Assembly (NCBI GenBank): GCA_946220865.1
Contig: CAMJYM010000002.1
Span: forward strand, 62,001-126,000
DNA: 64,000 bases
Direction of reading: 5' to 3'
From: an uncultured Clostridia bacterium
GTDB lineage: Bacteria > Bacillota > Clostridia > Saccharofermentanales > DTU023
Below are positions 1 to 7,874 of the stretch, in pieces. The position numbers and the translations under genes were made by a program. Position 1 is the stretch's first letter, and every line of letters begins with the position of its first letter. The notes below the pieces were generated by a model. That model had not been told where the DNA came from. It was given only the letters and a program-made list of their open reading frames with translations, and did not search any database.

Positions 1-1128
1 AGCAAGGGACTTACGGCAGAAGCAGCAAAGCGCTCCGCTCTGGGAGCTGGTGCGAGGATGCTCAAAACTTTTCACTACTTTCTCAGTGACGACGATCTCG
101 CCGAGATCAATCGTCTGAAAGCCGATATCATCCTGCTCGCCGGGGGAACCGACTACGGCAATACGGACAATATTCTCAGCAATGCGAAAAAGCTGCTGGA
201 GCTTGAGTCCTCGCCGCCTGTAGTCGTCGCCGGTAATGTCGAAGTTGCCGAGGAAGTCTCCCGCATTCTTTCCGTCAAATTTCCGGTTTATCTGAGCGAA
301 AATGTCATGCCCGCTGTGAATGAGATTAACCCGGATCCCGTGAGACGAGTGATTCGTCAGGTTTTTATGTCCACCATCACAAAAGCGAAAGGCCTTTCTG
401 AACTGAGCAGAAAAGTCGGGCCCGTCCTCATGCCGACGCCCGATGCCGTGCTTGAGGCCGCTAAACTTCTTTCACGGGGAACGGAGAAAACAGCAGGGCT
501 GGGTGATCTCCTCCTGATCGACATCGGCGGGGCCACCACCGATGTGCACAGCATAGGCGAAGGACTGCCTGATCCGGATTTACTGAGAAAAAACCTGATC
601 CGTTTTGAAGGTCTGAGAGAACCTTTGGCCAAGCGCACGGTGGAAGGCGATCTGGGCCTGCGTTATTCCGCGCAAAGCCTTTACGAAAGCCTGAGTGAAG
701 AGAGGCTGCGCGCAGCCTTACCCTACGATTATACTGAGGCCTGCGCCTTCCGGGCGCAGCACGTGGATTTTATTCCGGATACAGCCGAAGAAATCGCCGT
801 TGATCAAAAACTCGCTCACTTCTGCGCTGTAAAAGCTTTACAGCGGCACGTCGGCAGTCTGCGCAGCGAGTTCCGGCAAAAATCCAATGTCACCGTTCAA
901 AAGGGCAAAGATCTTTCCCGCTTTGGACTGATTCTTGGCACCGGCGGCGTGCTGGTCCACTCTCCTGATCCGCAGAAAATTCTGCAGGTTGAAGCTGCTC
1001 CTCTGCTCCCTCAGGCGCCTTGTTACGCCGTCGACAAGCTCTATCTTATTTCAGCCATGGGGCTGCTCAGTACCGTGGATGCGGAAGCCGCTCTGAAGAT
1101 TCTGAAGGACGATCTCCTGTTCTTATAA
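1..1128 (+). CDS. glmL: GlmL/MutL-family protein, 3' part (5' end outside window)
   Basis: The family is of ASKHA-fold ATPases thought to protect or reactivate B12-dependent aminomutases (glutamate mutase, ornithine or lysine aminomutases). The nucleotide-binding motif LLIDIGGATTDVHSIGEG is visible, as are IILLAGGTDYGN and a late LILGTGGVLVH. The frame is open to base 1 and the codons before the first ATG (position 58) still read like the family (SKGLTAEAAKRSALGAGAR), so the true start lies to the left. At least 375 residues are present, of about 460 usual. The gene converges on speB with only 30 bp between them. The mutase it serves is not in view. An ornithine aminomutase is attractive given the arginine/polyamine genes alongside, but that is inference. 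Confidence 0.8.
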   Translation, partial: SKGLTAEAAKRSALGAGARMLKTFHYFLSDDDLAEINRLKADIILLAGGTDYGNTDNILSNAKKLLELESSPPVVVAGNVEVAEEVSRILSVKFPVYLSENVMPAVNEINPDPVRRVIRQVFMSTITKAKGLSELSRKVGPVLMPTPDAVLEAAKLLSRGTEKTAGLGDLLLIDIGGATTDVHSIGEGLPDPDLLRKNLIRFEGLREPLAKRTVEGDLGLRYSAQSLYESLSEERLRAALPYDYTEACAFRAQHVDFIPDTAEEIAVDQKLAHFCAVKALQRHVGSLRSEFRQKSNVTVQKGKDLSRFGLILGTGGVLVHSPDPQKILQVEAAPLLPQAPCYAVDKLYLISAMGLLSTVDAEAALKILKDDLLFL

Positions 1129-1158
1129 TCCTGTGAAAGTAACCCTATGAAGGGCTGA

Positions 1159-2049
1159 TCAGCGCCGTGACTTATCGGAGAGCAGAAGCATCTCCCGCAG
1201 AATTTTCCAGGTCGCCGCGTTGGAGATGCCGCTGGTATCGCAGGGCGGCGAAAGTTCCATGATGTCGAAAGCGATAATGTTCAGCGGTGCAAGCGAGAAG
1301 AGCGCCCCCATGAGCTCCTTAAAGCTGACGCCTCCGGCTTCGGGGGTGCCGGTTCCCGGCATGACCGAGGGGTCGAGAACATCCACGTCGATGGTCACAT
1401 AAACCGGCACGTCAGGCTGCTTTTTCATGAGGGCGGCAACGCTTGCAGGGCAGGCGTCCACATCGAAGCAGTGAAAATCCAGGTGCTTGCGGCCGTAGAT
1501 AAATTCATCGCCGCCGCCTGAGCGGATGCCGAAGGAATGAATGCGCCCGTCCTCCCCGATCATATCCTGACATTTGCGGATGACATTGGCATGAGAAAGC
1601 TCCTGGCCGAGAAAGCGTTCACGCAGGTCGGTATGGGCATCAAAGTGAAAGATATGCAGATCCGGAGCTTTTTGCAGGACAGCTTTAACCGTTCCCTGAG
1701 TGAGCAGGTGCTCTCCGCCGATCATCACCGGACGCTTGCCATCGGCCAGAATTCTGGTGGTCCGGCGCTCGAGGATATCCAACATCTCCTGAGGATTGCC
1801 CAGCGGGGCAAAGACGTCCCCCAGATCGCAAACCTTCAGCTCACTCATATCGCGATCGAGATAAGGGCTGTAGGTTTCAAAGCCGATGAGGGAATCCGCT
1901 CTCAGCGCATTCGGAGCAAAGCGCGTGCCCGGCCGAAAGGAAGCCGTGCTGTCAAAAGGCGCCCCGAAGATCACCGTATCGGCTTCTTCGTAGCTGGCGT
2001 CACAACCCAGAAAATGCGGTCTTGTCATCTCGTCCAAAAATTCGTTCAT
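1159..2049 (-). CDS. speB: Agmatinase (agmatine ureohydrolase)
   Basis: Ureohydrolase of 296 residues that would split agmatine into putrescine and urea using two Mn(II) ions in the cytoplasm. All family metal-binding motifs are visible: GGEH, FDAHTD and TIDVDVLDP, followed by PGTGTPEAGG, and DIMELSPP near the end. Length is normal for SpeB. It is the last gene of a minus-strand unit: its ATG lies 2 bp after the speE stop and its ribosome binding site (GGGAG) lies inside the end of speE, so translation is probably coupled. With the decarboxylase two genes upstream it completes the route arginine to agmatine to putrescine. Other ureohydrolases (guanidinobutyrase, formiminoglutamase) cannot be excluded by motif alone, but the neighbours favour agmatine. 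Confidence 0.9.
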   Translation of the reverse strand: MNEFLDEMTRPHFLGCDASYEEADTVIFGAPFDSTASFRPGTRFAPNALRADSLIGFETYSPYLDRDMSELKVCDLGDVFAPLGNPQEMLDILERRTTRILADGKRPVMIGGEHLLTQGTVKAVLQKAPDLHIFHFDAHTDLRERFLGQELSHANVIRKCQDMIGEDGRIHSFGIRSGGGDEFIYGRKHLDFHCFDVDACPASVAALMKKQPDVPVYVTIDVDVLDPSVMPGTGTPEAGGVSFKELMGALFSLAPLNIIAFDIMELSPPCDTSGISNAATWKILREMLLLSDKSRR

Positions 2050-2051
2050 GA

Positions 2052-2900
2052 TCAGAGATCTCCCAAAAGTTTTTTAACATAATTCGGCAGGGCAAAACAG
2101 CCGACATGCAGGTCTGTGTTGTAATAGCGGGTCTTGAGGCCGCGGGCATTCCAGCGGGCGGCGTCGAGATTGGCAATAGGGTCCAGTTGCTTGGATATAA
2201 AGCCAAAAAGCCAGTGACCCGAGGGGTAGGTGGGAATATGCACCTGATAAATGCGGTTGATCGGGAATACGGCTTTGGTGTTGCGGTGGATTTCCCGGAC
2301 GACACGCGCATCCTGCTTGTAATAGGGGCTTTCATGCTGATTGACGAGAATCCCATCATCGTTCAGAGCCTTAAAGCAGTTGCCGTAAAACTCACGTGTA
2401 AACAGGCTCTCGTTCGAGCCGAAGGGGTCTGAAGAATCCACAATAATCAGGTCGTAGAGCTCGCTGGTACTGCGCACATAGCGCAGACCATTTTCGATAA
2501 TCAGGTGCAGACGGGGGTCGGAAAAGCCCGTAGCCATTTTGGGCAGGTATTTCTGGGCCGCTTTGACGAGCACTTCGTTCATTTCCACAAGATCAATCCG
2601 CTCAATTTCCGGATAGCGGCAGATTTCGCGCAGGGTGCCTCCATCTCCCCCGCCGATGATGAGCACACGGCGGACATTCGGATGCACGGCCATGGGAACA
2701 TGGGCAATCATCTCATGGTAAATAAATTCATCCTTTTCGGTGAGCAGGATACTGCCATCCAGCACGAGAACTTTGCCAAATTCCGGGCTGGTATAAAGGT
2801 CAATGCGCTGATAGTCCGTCTCGCGCGAAAACATTTGTTTATCCACTTCCACCTGAAAGCGAACGTGCTTAGTGTGGGGTTCCGAAAACCAGAAGTTCAA
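2052..2900 (-). CDS. speE: Spermidine synthase (polyamine aminopropyltransferase), TTG start
   Basis: 282 residues, the normal length. It would transfer an aminopropyl group from decarboxylated AdoMet to putrescine. The methyltransferase-like core shows the cofactor loop IIGGGDGGTLREI, the acidic strand IDLVEMN and the substrate motif DLIIVDSSDPFG. The N-terminal beta domain YQRIDLYTSPEFGKVLVLDG is typical. The start is TTG, not ATG: GAGGAGGA, located in the last codons of the decarboxylase gene, lies 7 bases upstream, and the reading frame begins LNFWFSEPHTKH. The gap to the upstream gene is 3 bp and to speB 2 bp. No AdoMet decarboxylase (speD) is in the window, so the aminopropyl donor must come from a gene elsewhere. 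Confidence 0.92.
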   Translation of the reverse strand: MNFWFSEPHTKHVRFQVEVDKQMFSRETDYQRIDLYTSPEFGKVLVLDGSILLTEKDEFIYHEMIAHVPMAVHPNVRRVLIIGGGDGGTLREICRYPEIERIDLVEMNEVLVKAAQKYLPKMATGFSDPRLHLIIENGLRYVRSTSELYDLIIVDSSDPFGSNESLFTREFYGNCFKALNDDGILVNQHESPYYKQDARVVREIHRNTKAVFPINRIYQVHIPTYPSGHWLFGFISKQLDPIANLDAARWNARGLKTRYYNTDLHVGCFALPNYVKKLLGDL

Positions 2901-2903
2901 CGC

Positions 2904-4541
2904 TTAGTCCTCCTCGCGGCGGCTTTCTTCAATCTCACGTAGACTTTCTTCCCAATCGCGAGCCTCTTCCTCGCGAAGTTCGGGGTTGCTTTCCTGGTGA
3001 GCAACGTCGGAAACCGCAAATTCCGCGCGTGTTTCTGCCATAACATTAAGTTTTTTCAGTTCGATATCTTCTGTTCCGCTCATCTGGCTGCCCTTCGCCT
3101 TGGCGTAGGCGATATAATCGAGCGCCTTACGCGTCACCAGCTCGCCGGGAGCCAAAATAGGAATGCCCGGAGGATAGCACATGACAAATTCGGTGCAGAT
3201 GCGCCCCTCACATTCTTTGAAGGGAAGCTGAATACTTGGCGAATAAAAGGCATCAGCCGGCGACAACATTACCTCCGGCTCCACATATTCACTGGCCAGA
3301 AGCCCCTCCGGACCCTTCCCGTAAAGGCGCTTGATTTCCGAGAGAGCTGCGATCAGGCGTTCAATCGCCAGAGGGCGGTCACCCATGGAAAGGATGGCCA
3401 GGATATTGCCAAGGTCTCCGAATTCGATCTGAATATTATAGTCGTCGCGTAAAATATCATAGACCTCAATACCGGCCAGGCCCATAGCCCGGGTATGAAT
3501 GGAGAGCTTGGTCAAATCGAAATCATAAAAATCATCGCCATTGCAGCACTCTTTGCCGAAAGCATTGTAGCCCCCGATCGCATTGATTTCACCCCTGGCA
3601 TAGGCCGCATATTCATTGAGGCGATGAAAAGTGTCTTCTCCCCGCAATGCCAGATTGCGGCGGGAAATATCCAGTGAAGACATGAGCAGATAAGAAGCGG
3701 AGGTGGTCTGACTCAGGTTGAGGATCATGCGGATATAACCCAGATTCCCTTTCATGCCCTTACCAGCAAGTAAAATCGAACTCTGGGTCAGCGAGCCCCC
3801 GGTTTTGTGCAGACTGACCGCCGCCATGTCCGCTCCAGCCGCCATGGCGGATACCGGCAGCTCAGGCGAAAAATAGAAGTGCGTTCCGTGAGCTTCATCG
3901 ACGAGCACTTTAATCCCCGCCTTATGGGCCACCTTGACCATTTCCGTCAAATGACCGCAGACTCCGTAATAGGTCGGATTATTGATAAGCACCGCTTTGG
4001 CTTCCGGATGGGCTTCAATGGCCTCGCGCAATTTTTCCACACTCATGGCGAGGGGAATACCCAGCTCTTCATCCAGGCCGGGATCAACATAGACCGGGAT
4101 AGCATGGGCCAGGATCAGAGCGTTGATGGCACTGCGGTGGACGTTGCGGGGAAGAATGACCGAGTCGCCCGGGCGGGTCACCGTCATAATCATGGCCTGC
4201 ACGGCCATCGAAGTCCCGTTGACGATAAAGTAGGCTGCTTCGGCGCCAAAAACGTCGGCTGCCAGCTTTTCGGCCTCTTTGATGACACTCACTGGATGGA
4301 TGAGGTTATCCAGCATCTTCATCGAATTGGCATCCACCGACAGGCAATCCGAGCCGAGAAAATCGGTAAGCTCAGGATTGCCCGGACCCTTTTTATGTCC
4401 GGGCACATCAAAAGAAACCATGCGCATTTTTTTATAGCGCTGCAGTGCTTTTAAGAGCGGTGCTTTGGTCTGATCAAGCTGATAGCGTTCCTTGAGCACT
4501 TCCTTGGGAGCCGTTTTTCTCCTCAGTATTTTATTTTCCAT
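2904..4541 (-). CDS. speA: Orn/Lys/Arg decarboxylase, probably arginine decarboxylase
   Basis: PLP-dependent fold-type I decarboxylase of 545 residues. The Schiff-base lysine sits in SLHKTGGSLTQSS, with the aspartate/histidine motif VLVDEAHGTH just before it and the N-terminal FDVPGHKKGPGN typical of the family. A small C-terminal domain follows (PPGIPILAPGE). A longer frame begins at 4631 inside pckA, but GGGGAG 4 bases before the ATG at 4541 marks the better start. Substrate is inferred: speE and agmatinase directly downstream make arginine (giving agmatine) much more likely than lysine. The gene is 47 bp from the pckA stop with no terminator between, so it may be read from the pckA transcript. 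The C-terminus ends in a strongly charged Glu/Arg tail. Confidence 0.85.
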   Translation of the reverse strand: MENKILRRKTAPKEVLKERYQLDQTKAPLLKALQRYKKMRMVSFDVPGHKKGPGNPELTDFLGSDCLSVDANSMKMLDNLIHPVSVIKEAEKLAADVFGAEAAYFIVNGTSMAVQAMIMTVTRPGDSVILPRNVHRSAINALILAHAIPVYVDPGLDEELGIPLAMSVEKLREAIEAHPEAKAVLINNPTYYGVCGHLTEMVKVAHKAGIKVLVDEAHGTHFYFSPELPVSAMAAGADMAAVSLHKTGGSLTQSSILLAGKGMKGNLGYIRMILNLSQTTSASYLLMSSLDISRRNLALRGEDTFHRLNEYAAYARGEINAIGGYNAFGKECCNGDDFYDFDLTKLSIHTRAMGLAGIEVYDILRDDYNIQIEFGDLGNILAILSMGDRPLAIERLIAALSEIKRLYGKGPEGLLASEYVEPEVMLSPADAFYSPSIQLPFKECEGRICTEFVMCYPPGIPILAPGELVTRKALDYIAYAKAKGSQMSGTEDIELKKLNVMAETRAEFAVSDVAHQESNPELREEEARDWEESLREIEESRREED

Positions 4542-4588
4542 CGCTCTCCCCTGATCTCCCCCTTTAATGAGTATTTTTGCCGGCTGGC

Positions 4589-6229
4589 TTATTTCATCTG
4601 CTTCGCCAGATTGGCAAAGATATTCTGGCACTCCCCGGGGAGCTGGTTGAAGTCGTTCAGCGACGTAACATAGCTCTGGCGGCTCTCCAGGGCTGCCTTG
4701 AGCGCACTGCGGTAAGCCGCATCATCAAACGGAGGCTCGAAGCCGGGGATATCCGCGTAGTCGATATCTTTCAGATCGCCAAAGGGTTTCCAGCTGACGG
4801 TTCCATCGACTATGCTCTCCACTGCGGCGAGGGTATCTTCTTTTTTGACTTTCTTATCGAGGAAAAAGCCGGTGTTGAGGATATAACAATCGACGCCGTT
4901 GTCCATCAGCGCTTTGAAACGCTCGTAATCCATCTTCAGCGCATAGGTGCGGAAGGGGTTGGCATAGGGCTCAATGACCAGAGCGTTGGGGTCGACGCCT
5001 TTGGCCAGGCGTTCGGCGGAACTGCGCTTGGTCGCCAGGGTGGCACCGAAAAGGGAGCCAAGATCGCTCTTTTTAACGTGCAGCAGCGGCGGCAGCGTCG
5101 GATCCTTCATGATCCAGCAGATGCCATTGACTTCGGCGTCAATCTTATCGACGCGGTTGGGGCTCCAGAGCTTGGATTTGATCGCGCGGCCATTGCCATT
5201 GCGCAGATCCTGGGTCACCGGCACGATTTTGCCTTCATCATCCAGGGTCGCGCCGCAGTTCTGCAAAGTAAGCAGGTAAGTGTTATCCGGGCTGGCGCAG
5301 GGATAATCCTGCGTTTTATCAAAGTAGGTCGGCTCCATCGCCACGGAATATTTGTCCTTGATATTGATGACAAAGGCATCGTCGTGCAGGACTTTAATGC
5401 CGTATTTGCCGTTATGCTTAGCATGCGTGATGGAGGACTTGCCGGAACCGGAAAGACCGAAGACAGAGAGCACATATTTGGAACCGTCTTTTCGGGTAAT
5501 TTCCTTCTGGCCGCCGTGGCAGGAGGCAAAGCCGTGACGGGCGGCAACGGCCCAGCCCAGGGTCAGCGTGCCTTTTTTGTGCTCGCCAAAGTAACGCATG
5601 CCGAGCAGAGCGGCGCAGTTGTGTTCGGGGTCGAAATAGGTCAGGCCGAGGGGATGTTCGGGATGCTTCCACTGGGGATCCGAGAACACGTAGATGTCGC
5701 CCTCATTTTCGATGGGTCTTGACTGCTTATAGCGTTTTTCGTATTCCGCGGTAAGCGGCTGGAAGTTGAGCATCCAGTTGTAGAGAATGTTCTCCTCCCC
5801 TTCCGGAATCAGGAGATGTGCCCGAAGCATAAAGTCTTCATCCAGGCCGATGATGCAGGTGGCATGATAGAGCGTTTGATAGCGGCAATCATAGACCGCA
5901 TCCATCACCTTCTTATTGAGGTCGGCGGGATCCACACCCTGCTGGCCGATGATACGCCGGGCTGCAGCGCAGCGTCCGGTAACCGAGCCATCGTTAAAGA
6001 GCAGCACTTTGGCGTCGGAGGGCAGGCCCATAAAGCCAGGATTATAGACAGGAAGGTCCGTAACAATGGTGCCGGGAGACTCTACAGCGAGATAGTAGGC
6101 TTCGGCCAGACTTTTAATTTCGACGACATTGTTGCCGTAAAAGGGTGTACGTACAATCGTGCGCAGGGCGCTGGCCATGGGATTTACAAGGGTGATTTCA
6201 CTGCGGGAATTTTGATTTCTGGTTGACAT
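4589..6229 (-). CDS. pckA: Phosphoenolpyruvate carboxykinase (ATP type)
   Basis: 546 residues, close to the usual 530-540. It interconverts oxaloacetate plus ATP with PEP, CO2 and ADP. The P-loop GLSGSGKSS (residues 258-266) and the metal/nucleotide motif LHDDAF (281-286) are visible, as is HPLGLTYFDPEHN in the N-terminal half. The P-loop differs slightly from the common GLSGTGKTT, so this is a divergent member. The ATG at 6229 is chosen because AGAAGGAG lies 4 bases upstream; an in-frame GTG at 6298 has no such site. Upstream lies an aspartate-type aminotransferase, so aspartate to oxaloacetate to PEP is a plausible flow. Co-transcription with the polyamine genes downstream is suggested by the 47-bp gap without a terminator. 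Confidence 0.88.
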   Translation of the reverse strand: MSTRNQNSRSEITLVNPMASALRTIVRTPFYGNNVVEIKSLAEAYYLAVESPGTIVTDLPVYNPGFMGLPSDAKVLLFNDGSVTGRCAAARRIIGQQGVDPADLNKKVMDAVYDCRYQTLYHATCIIGLDEDFMLRAHLLIPEGEENILYNWMLNFQPLTAEYEKRYKQSRPIENEGDIYVFSDPQWKHPEHPLGLTYFDPEHNCAALLGMRYFGEHKKGTLTLGWAVAARHGFASCHGGQKEITRKDGSKYVLSVFGLSGSGKSSITHAKHNGKYGIKVLHDDAFVINIKDKYSVAMEPTYFDKTQDYPCASPDNTYLLTLQNCGATLDDEGKIVPVTQDLRNGNGRAIKSKLWSPNRVDKIDAEVNGICWIMKDPTLPPLLHVKKSDLGSLFGATLATKRSSAERLAKGVDPNALVIEPYANPFRTYALKMDYERFKALMDNGVDCYILNTGFFLDKKVKKEDTLAAVESIVDGTVSWKPFGDLKDIDYADIPGFEPPFDDAAYRSALKAALESRQSYVTSLNDFNQLPGECQNIFANLAKQMK

Positions 6230-6360
6230 AAGACTCCTTCTATCTTTCTCCTGCCGCCTTTTTCGTTTCGCGGGCCTGGTTTTGCTTGACGAGCACACAG
6301 CCCAAGGCGGAGTTTTTAAGACACTGTCACTGGCCGTGTTTGAGGGCCAGGGTTTCAGGA

Positions 6361-7623
6361 TTATTTTTCTGCGGCTTCGGCTATGGCCAGGCGCACACAG
6401 AGGGCATAGAGTTCTGCAGCTTCACGAATCTCCGGGAGCTCCGGATACGAGGGCGCAATACGCTGAAAATTATCGTGCGGATTTTTGCTGTAAGGGAAGG
6501 GATTTCCAGCCGGGGTCAGTTTTAGTCCGGCTTCAGCGGCCAGTTCACAGGCTCGGGACGCCGTGCCATCGGGCAGTGTTACGCCGATAAAATAGCCCCC
6601 CAGAGGTTTCGTCCAGGAAACCCCCGTAACATCTCCAAGTTCCCGCTCCATAACTTCCTCAAAAACTTCGAATTTTGGACGCAGCAGCTCTGCCAGGCGG
6701 ACCATGTGCGCCTTCAGGGCAGCAAAGTCTGGGAAAAAGTGAGCATGACGCAGTTGATTAACCTTATCGCAGCAGATCATCTGGATTTTCTGCTGCTGTC
6801 TGAACCATTCGAGATTTGCCGGAGAGGCGGCGAAGGCCGCAATGCCGCCGCCCGCCATGGTGATTTTCGAGCTTGACGCAAAGCAGAACACACGGTCAGG
6901 ATGACCGGCCTCAGCACAGAGGTCCAGGATATTTGGGAGTTTGGCCTGTTTTTCGGCCTCAGGATAAAGGTGATGGACGCTGTAAGCGTTGTCCCAGAAA
7001 ATGCGGAAATCCGGAGCGGCCGTTTTCATGGAGGCCAGGCGTCGGCAGACCTCTTCAGAATATGTTGCTCCCGTGGGGTTGCTGTATTTGGGCACACACC
7101 AGATGCAGAGAATATCGGGGTCCGTCTTCACCAGACGTTCAACCTCGTCCATATCGGGACCATCATCCTTCATGGCGATTGGGATAAGTTCGTAGCCTAA
7201 ACCCTCCGTCATCTGAAAGTGACGGTCGTAACCGGGACAGGGGCAGAGACATTTACGTTTTTTCTTTTCAAACCAGGGCTTTTCAGCGCCCGGCGCCGTT
7301 GTCAGGAGGAGACGGGTGTGTACATCGTACATGATCGTAAGGCTGGACGTTCCGCCGATGACCACCGCGTCAACGGGCAGGCCGAGCATGGCTGCCATAA
7401 GCTCGCGGGCTTCAATCAGGCCGGAAAGTTCCCCATAGTTACGGCTATCTACCCCTTCGCGGGAAAGATAGTTCTGTCCATCCACAGAGGTCAGAAAAGC
7501 TGCAGAGAGATCGAGTTGGGCGGGTGCAGGCTTACCTCTCGCCATATTCAGCTTAAGATTGCGGGCTTTGATCTCGTTATACGCCTGCAGGGCAGAAAGG
7601 TCTTTTGCTTGATTCATGCTCAT
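6361..7623 (-). CDS. AspT-type aminotransferase (aspartate aminotransferase family)
   Basis: PLP aminotransferase of 420 residues. It resembles the branch typified by Corynebacterium AspT (Pfam Asp_aminotransf / MocR-like) rather than classical AspC. Visible motifs are NMARGKPAPAQLDLS at the N-terminus, the strand KYSNPTGATYS, the lysine motif FASSSKITMAGGG, and a C-terminal GNPFPYSKNPHDNFQRIAPS carrying the carboxylate-binding arginine. The expected reaction is aspartate plus 2-oxoglutarate to oxaloacetate plus glutamate. Two start codons six bases apart (7623 and 7617) are both possible: AGGAG is rather close to the first and well placed for the second. pckA follows 131 bp downstream on the same strand, which fits oxaloacetate being handed on. 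Exact substrate is not proven by sequence. Confidence 0.83.
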   Translation of the reverse strand: MSMNQAKDLSALQAYNEIKARNLKLNMARGKPAPAQLDLSAAFLTSVDGQNYLSREGVDSRNYGELSGLIEARELMAAMLGLPVDAVVIGGTSSLTIMYDVHTRLLLTTAPGAEKPWFEKKKRKCLCPCPGYDRHFQMTEGLGYELIPIAMKDDGPDMDEVERLVKTDPDILCIWCVPKYSNPTGATYSEEVCRRLASMKTAAPDFRIFWDNAYSVHHLYPEAEKQAKLPNILDLCAEAGHPDRVFCFASSSKITMAGGGIAAFAASPANLEWFRQQQKIQMICCDKVNQLRHAHFFPDFAALKAHMVRLAELLRPKFEVFEEVMERELGDVTGVSWTKPLGGYFIGVTLPDGTASRACELAAEAGLKLTPAGNPFPYSKNPHDNFQRIAPSYPELPEIREAAELYALCVRLAIAEAAEK

Positions 7624-7818
7624 TTGCTCCTGATTCCGTTAACCCGCAAAGCCGAGTTCTGCGGGGTTTCACACAAGGATTTGAAAAATTTGTGAAAAAA
7701 GGAAAAACTTCAAGTCTTTCCAAGCAGAAGTATAGAAGAGTTTTAATAAAGCGGCAAGCATCCCGCTTTCTTTATCGAAAAGCCCGAAAAGGGGCGCCCC
7801 TCCTCTGCAAAAGATGAG

Positions 7819-7853
7819 AAAAAGGCCATTACGAAGCCGTAACAGCCTTTTTT
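7819..7853. terminator. Bidirectional hairpin terminator
   Basis: AAAAAGGC pairs with GCCTTTTT, and after a short internal mismatch TTACG pairs with CGTAA around an AAGC loop. The U-tract is present on both strands. It sits 22 bp after the stop of the minus-strand FAD dehydrogenase gene, so it mainly ends that transcript. Confidence 0.85.
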
Positions 7854-7874
7854 ATGTATGGCTCAGAACTGTGA

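Noticed and set aside
4577..5722. 381-codon plus-strand frame opposite pckA
   Set aside because: No recognisable protein features; the minus-strand PEP carboxykinase is well supported by its P-loop and length.
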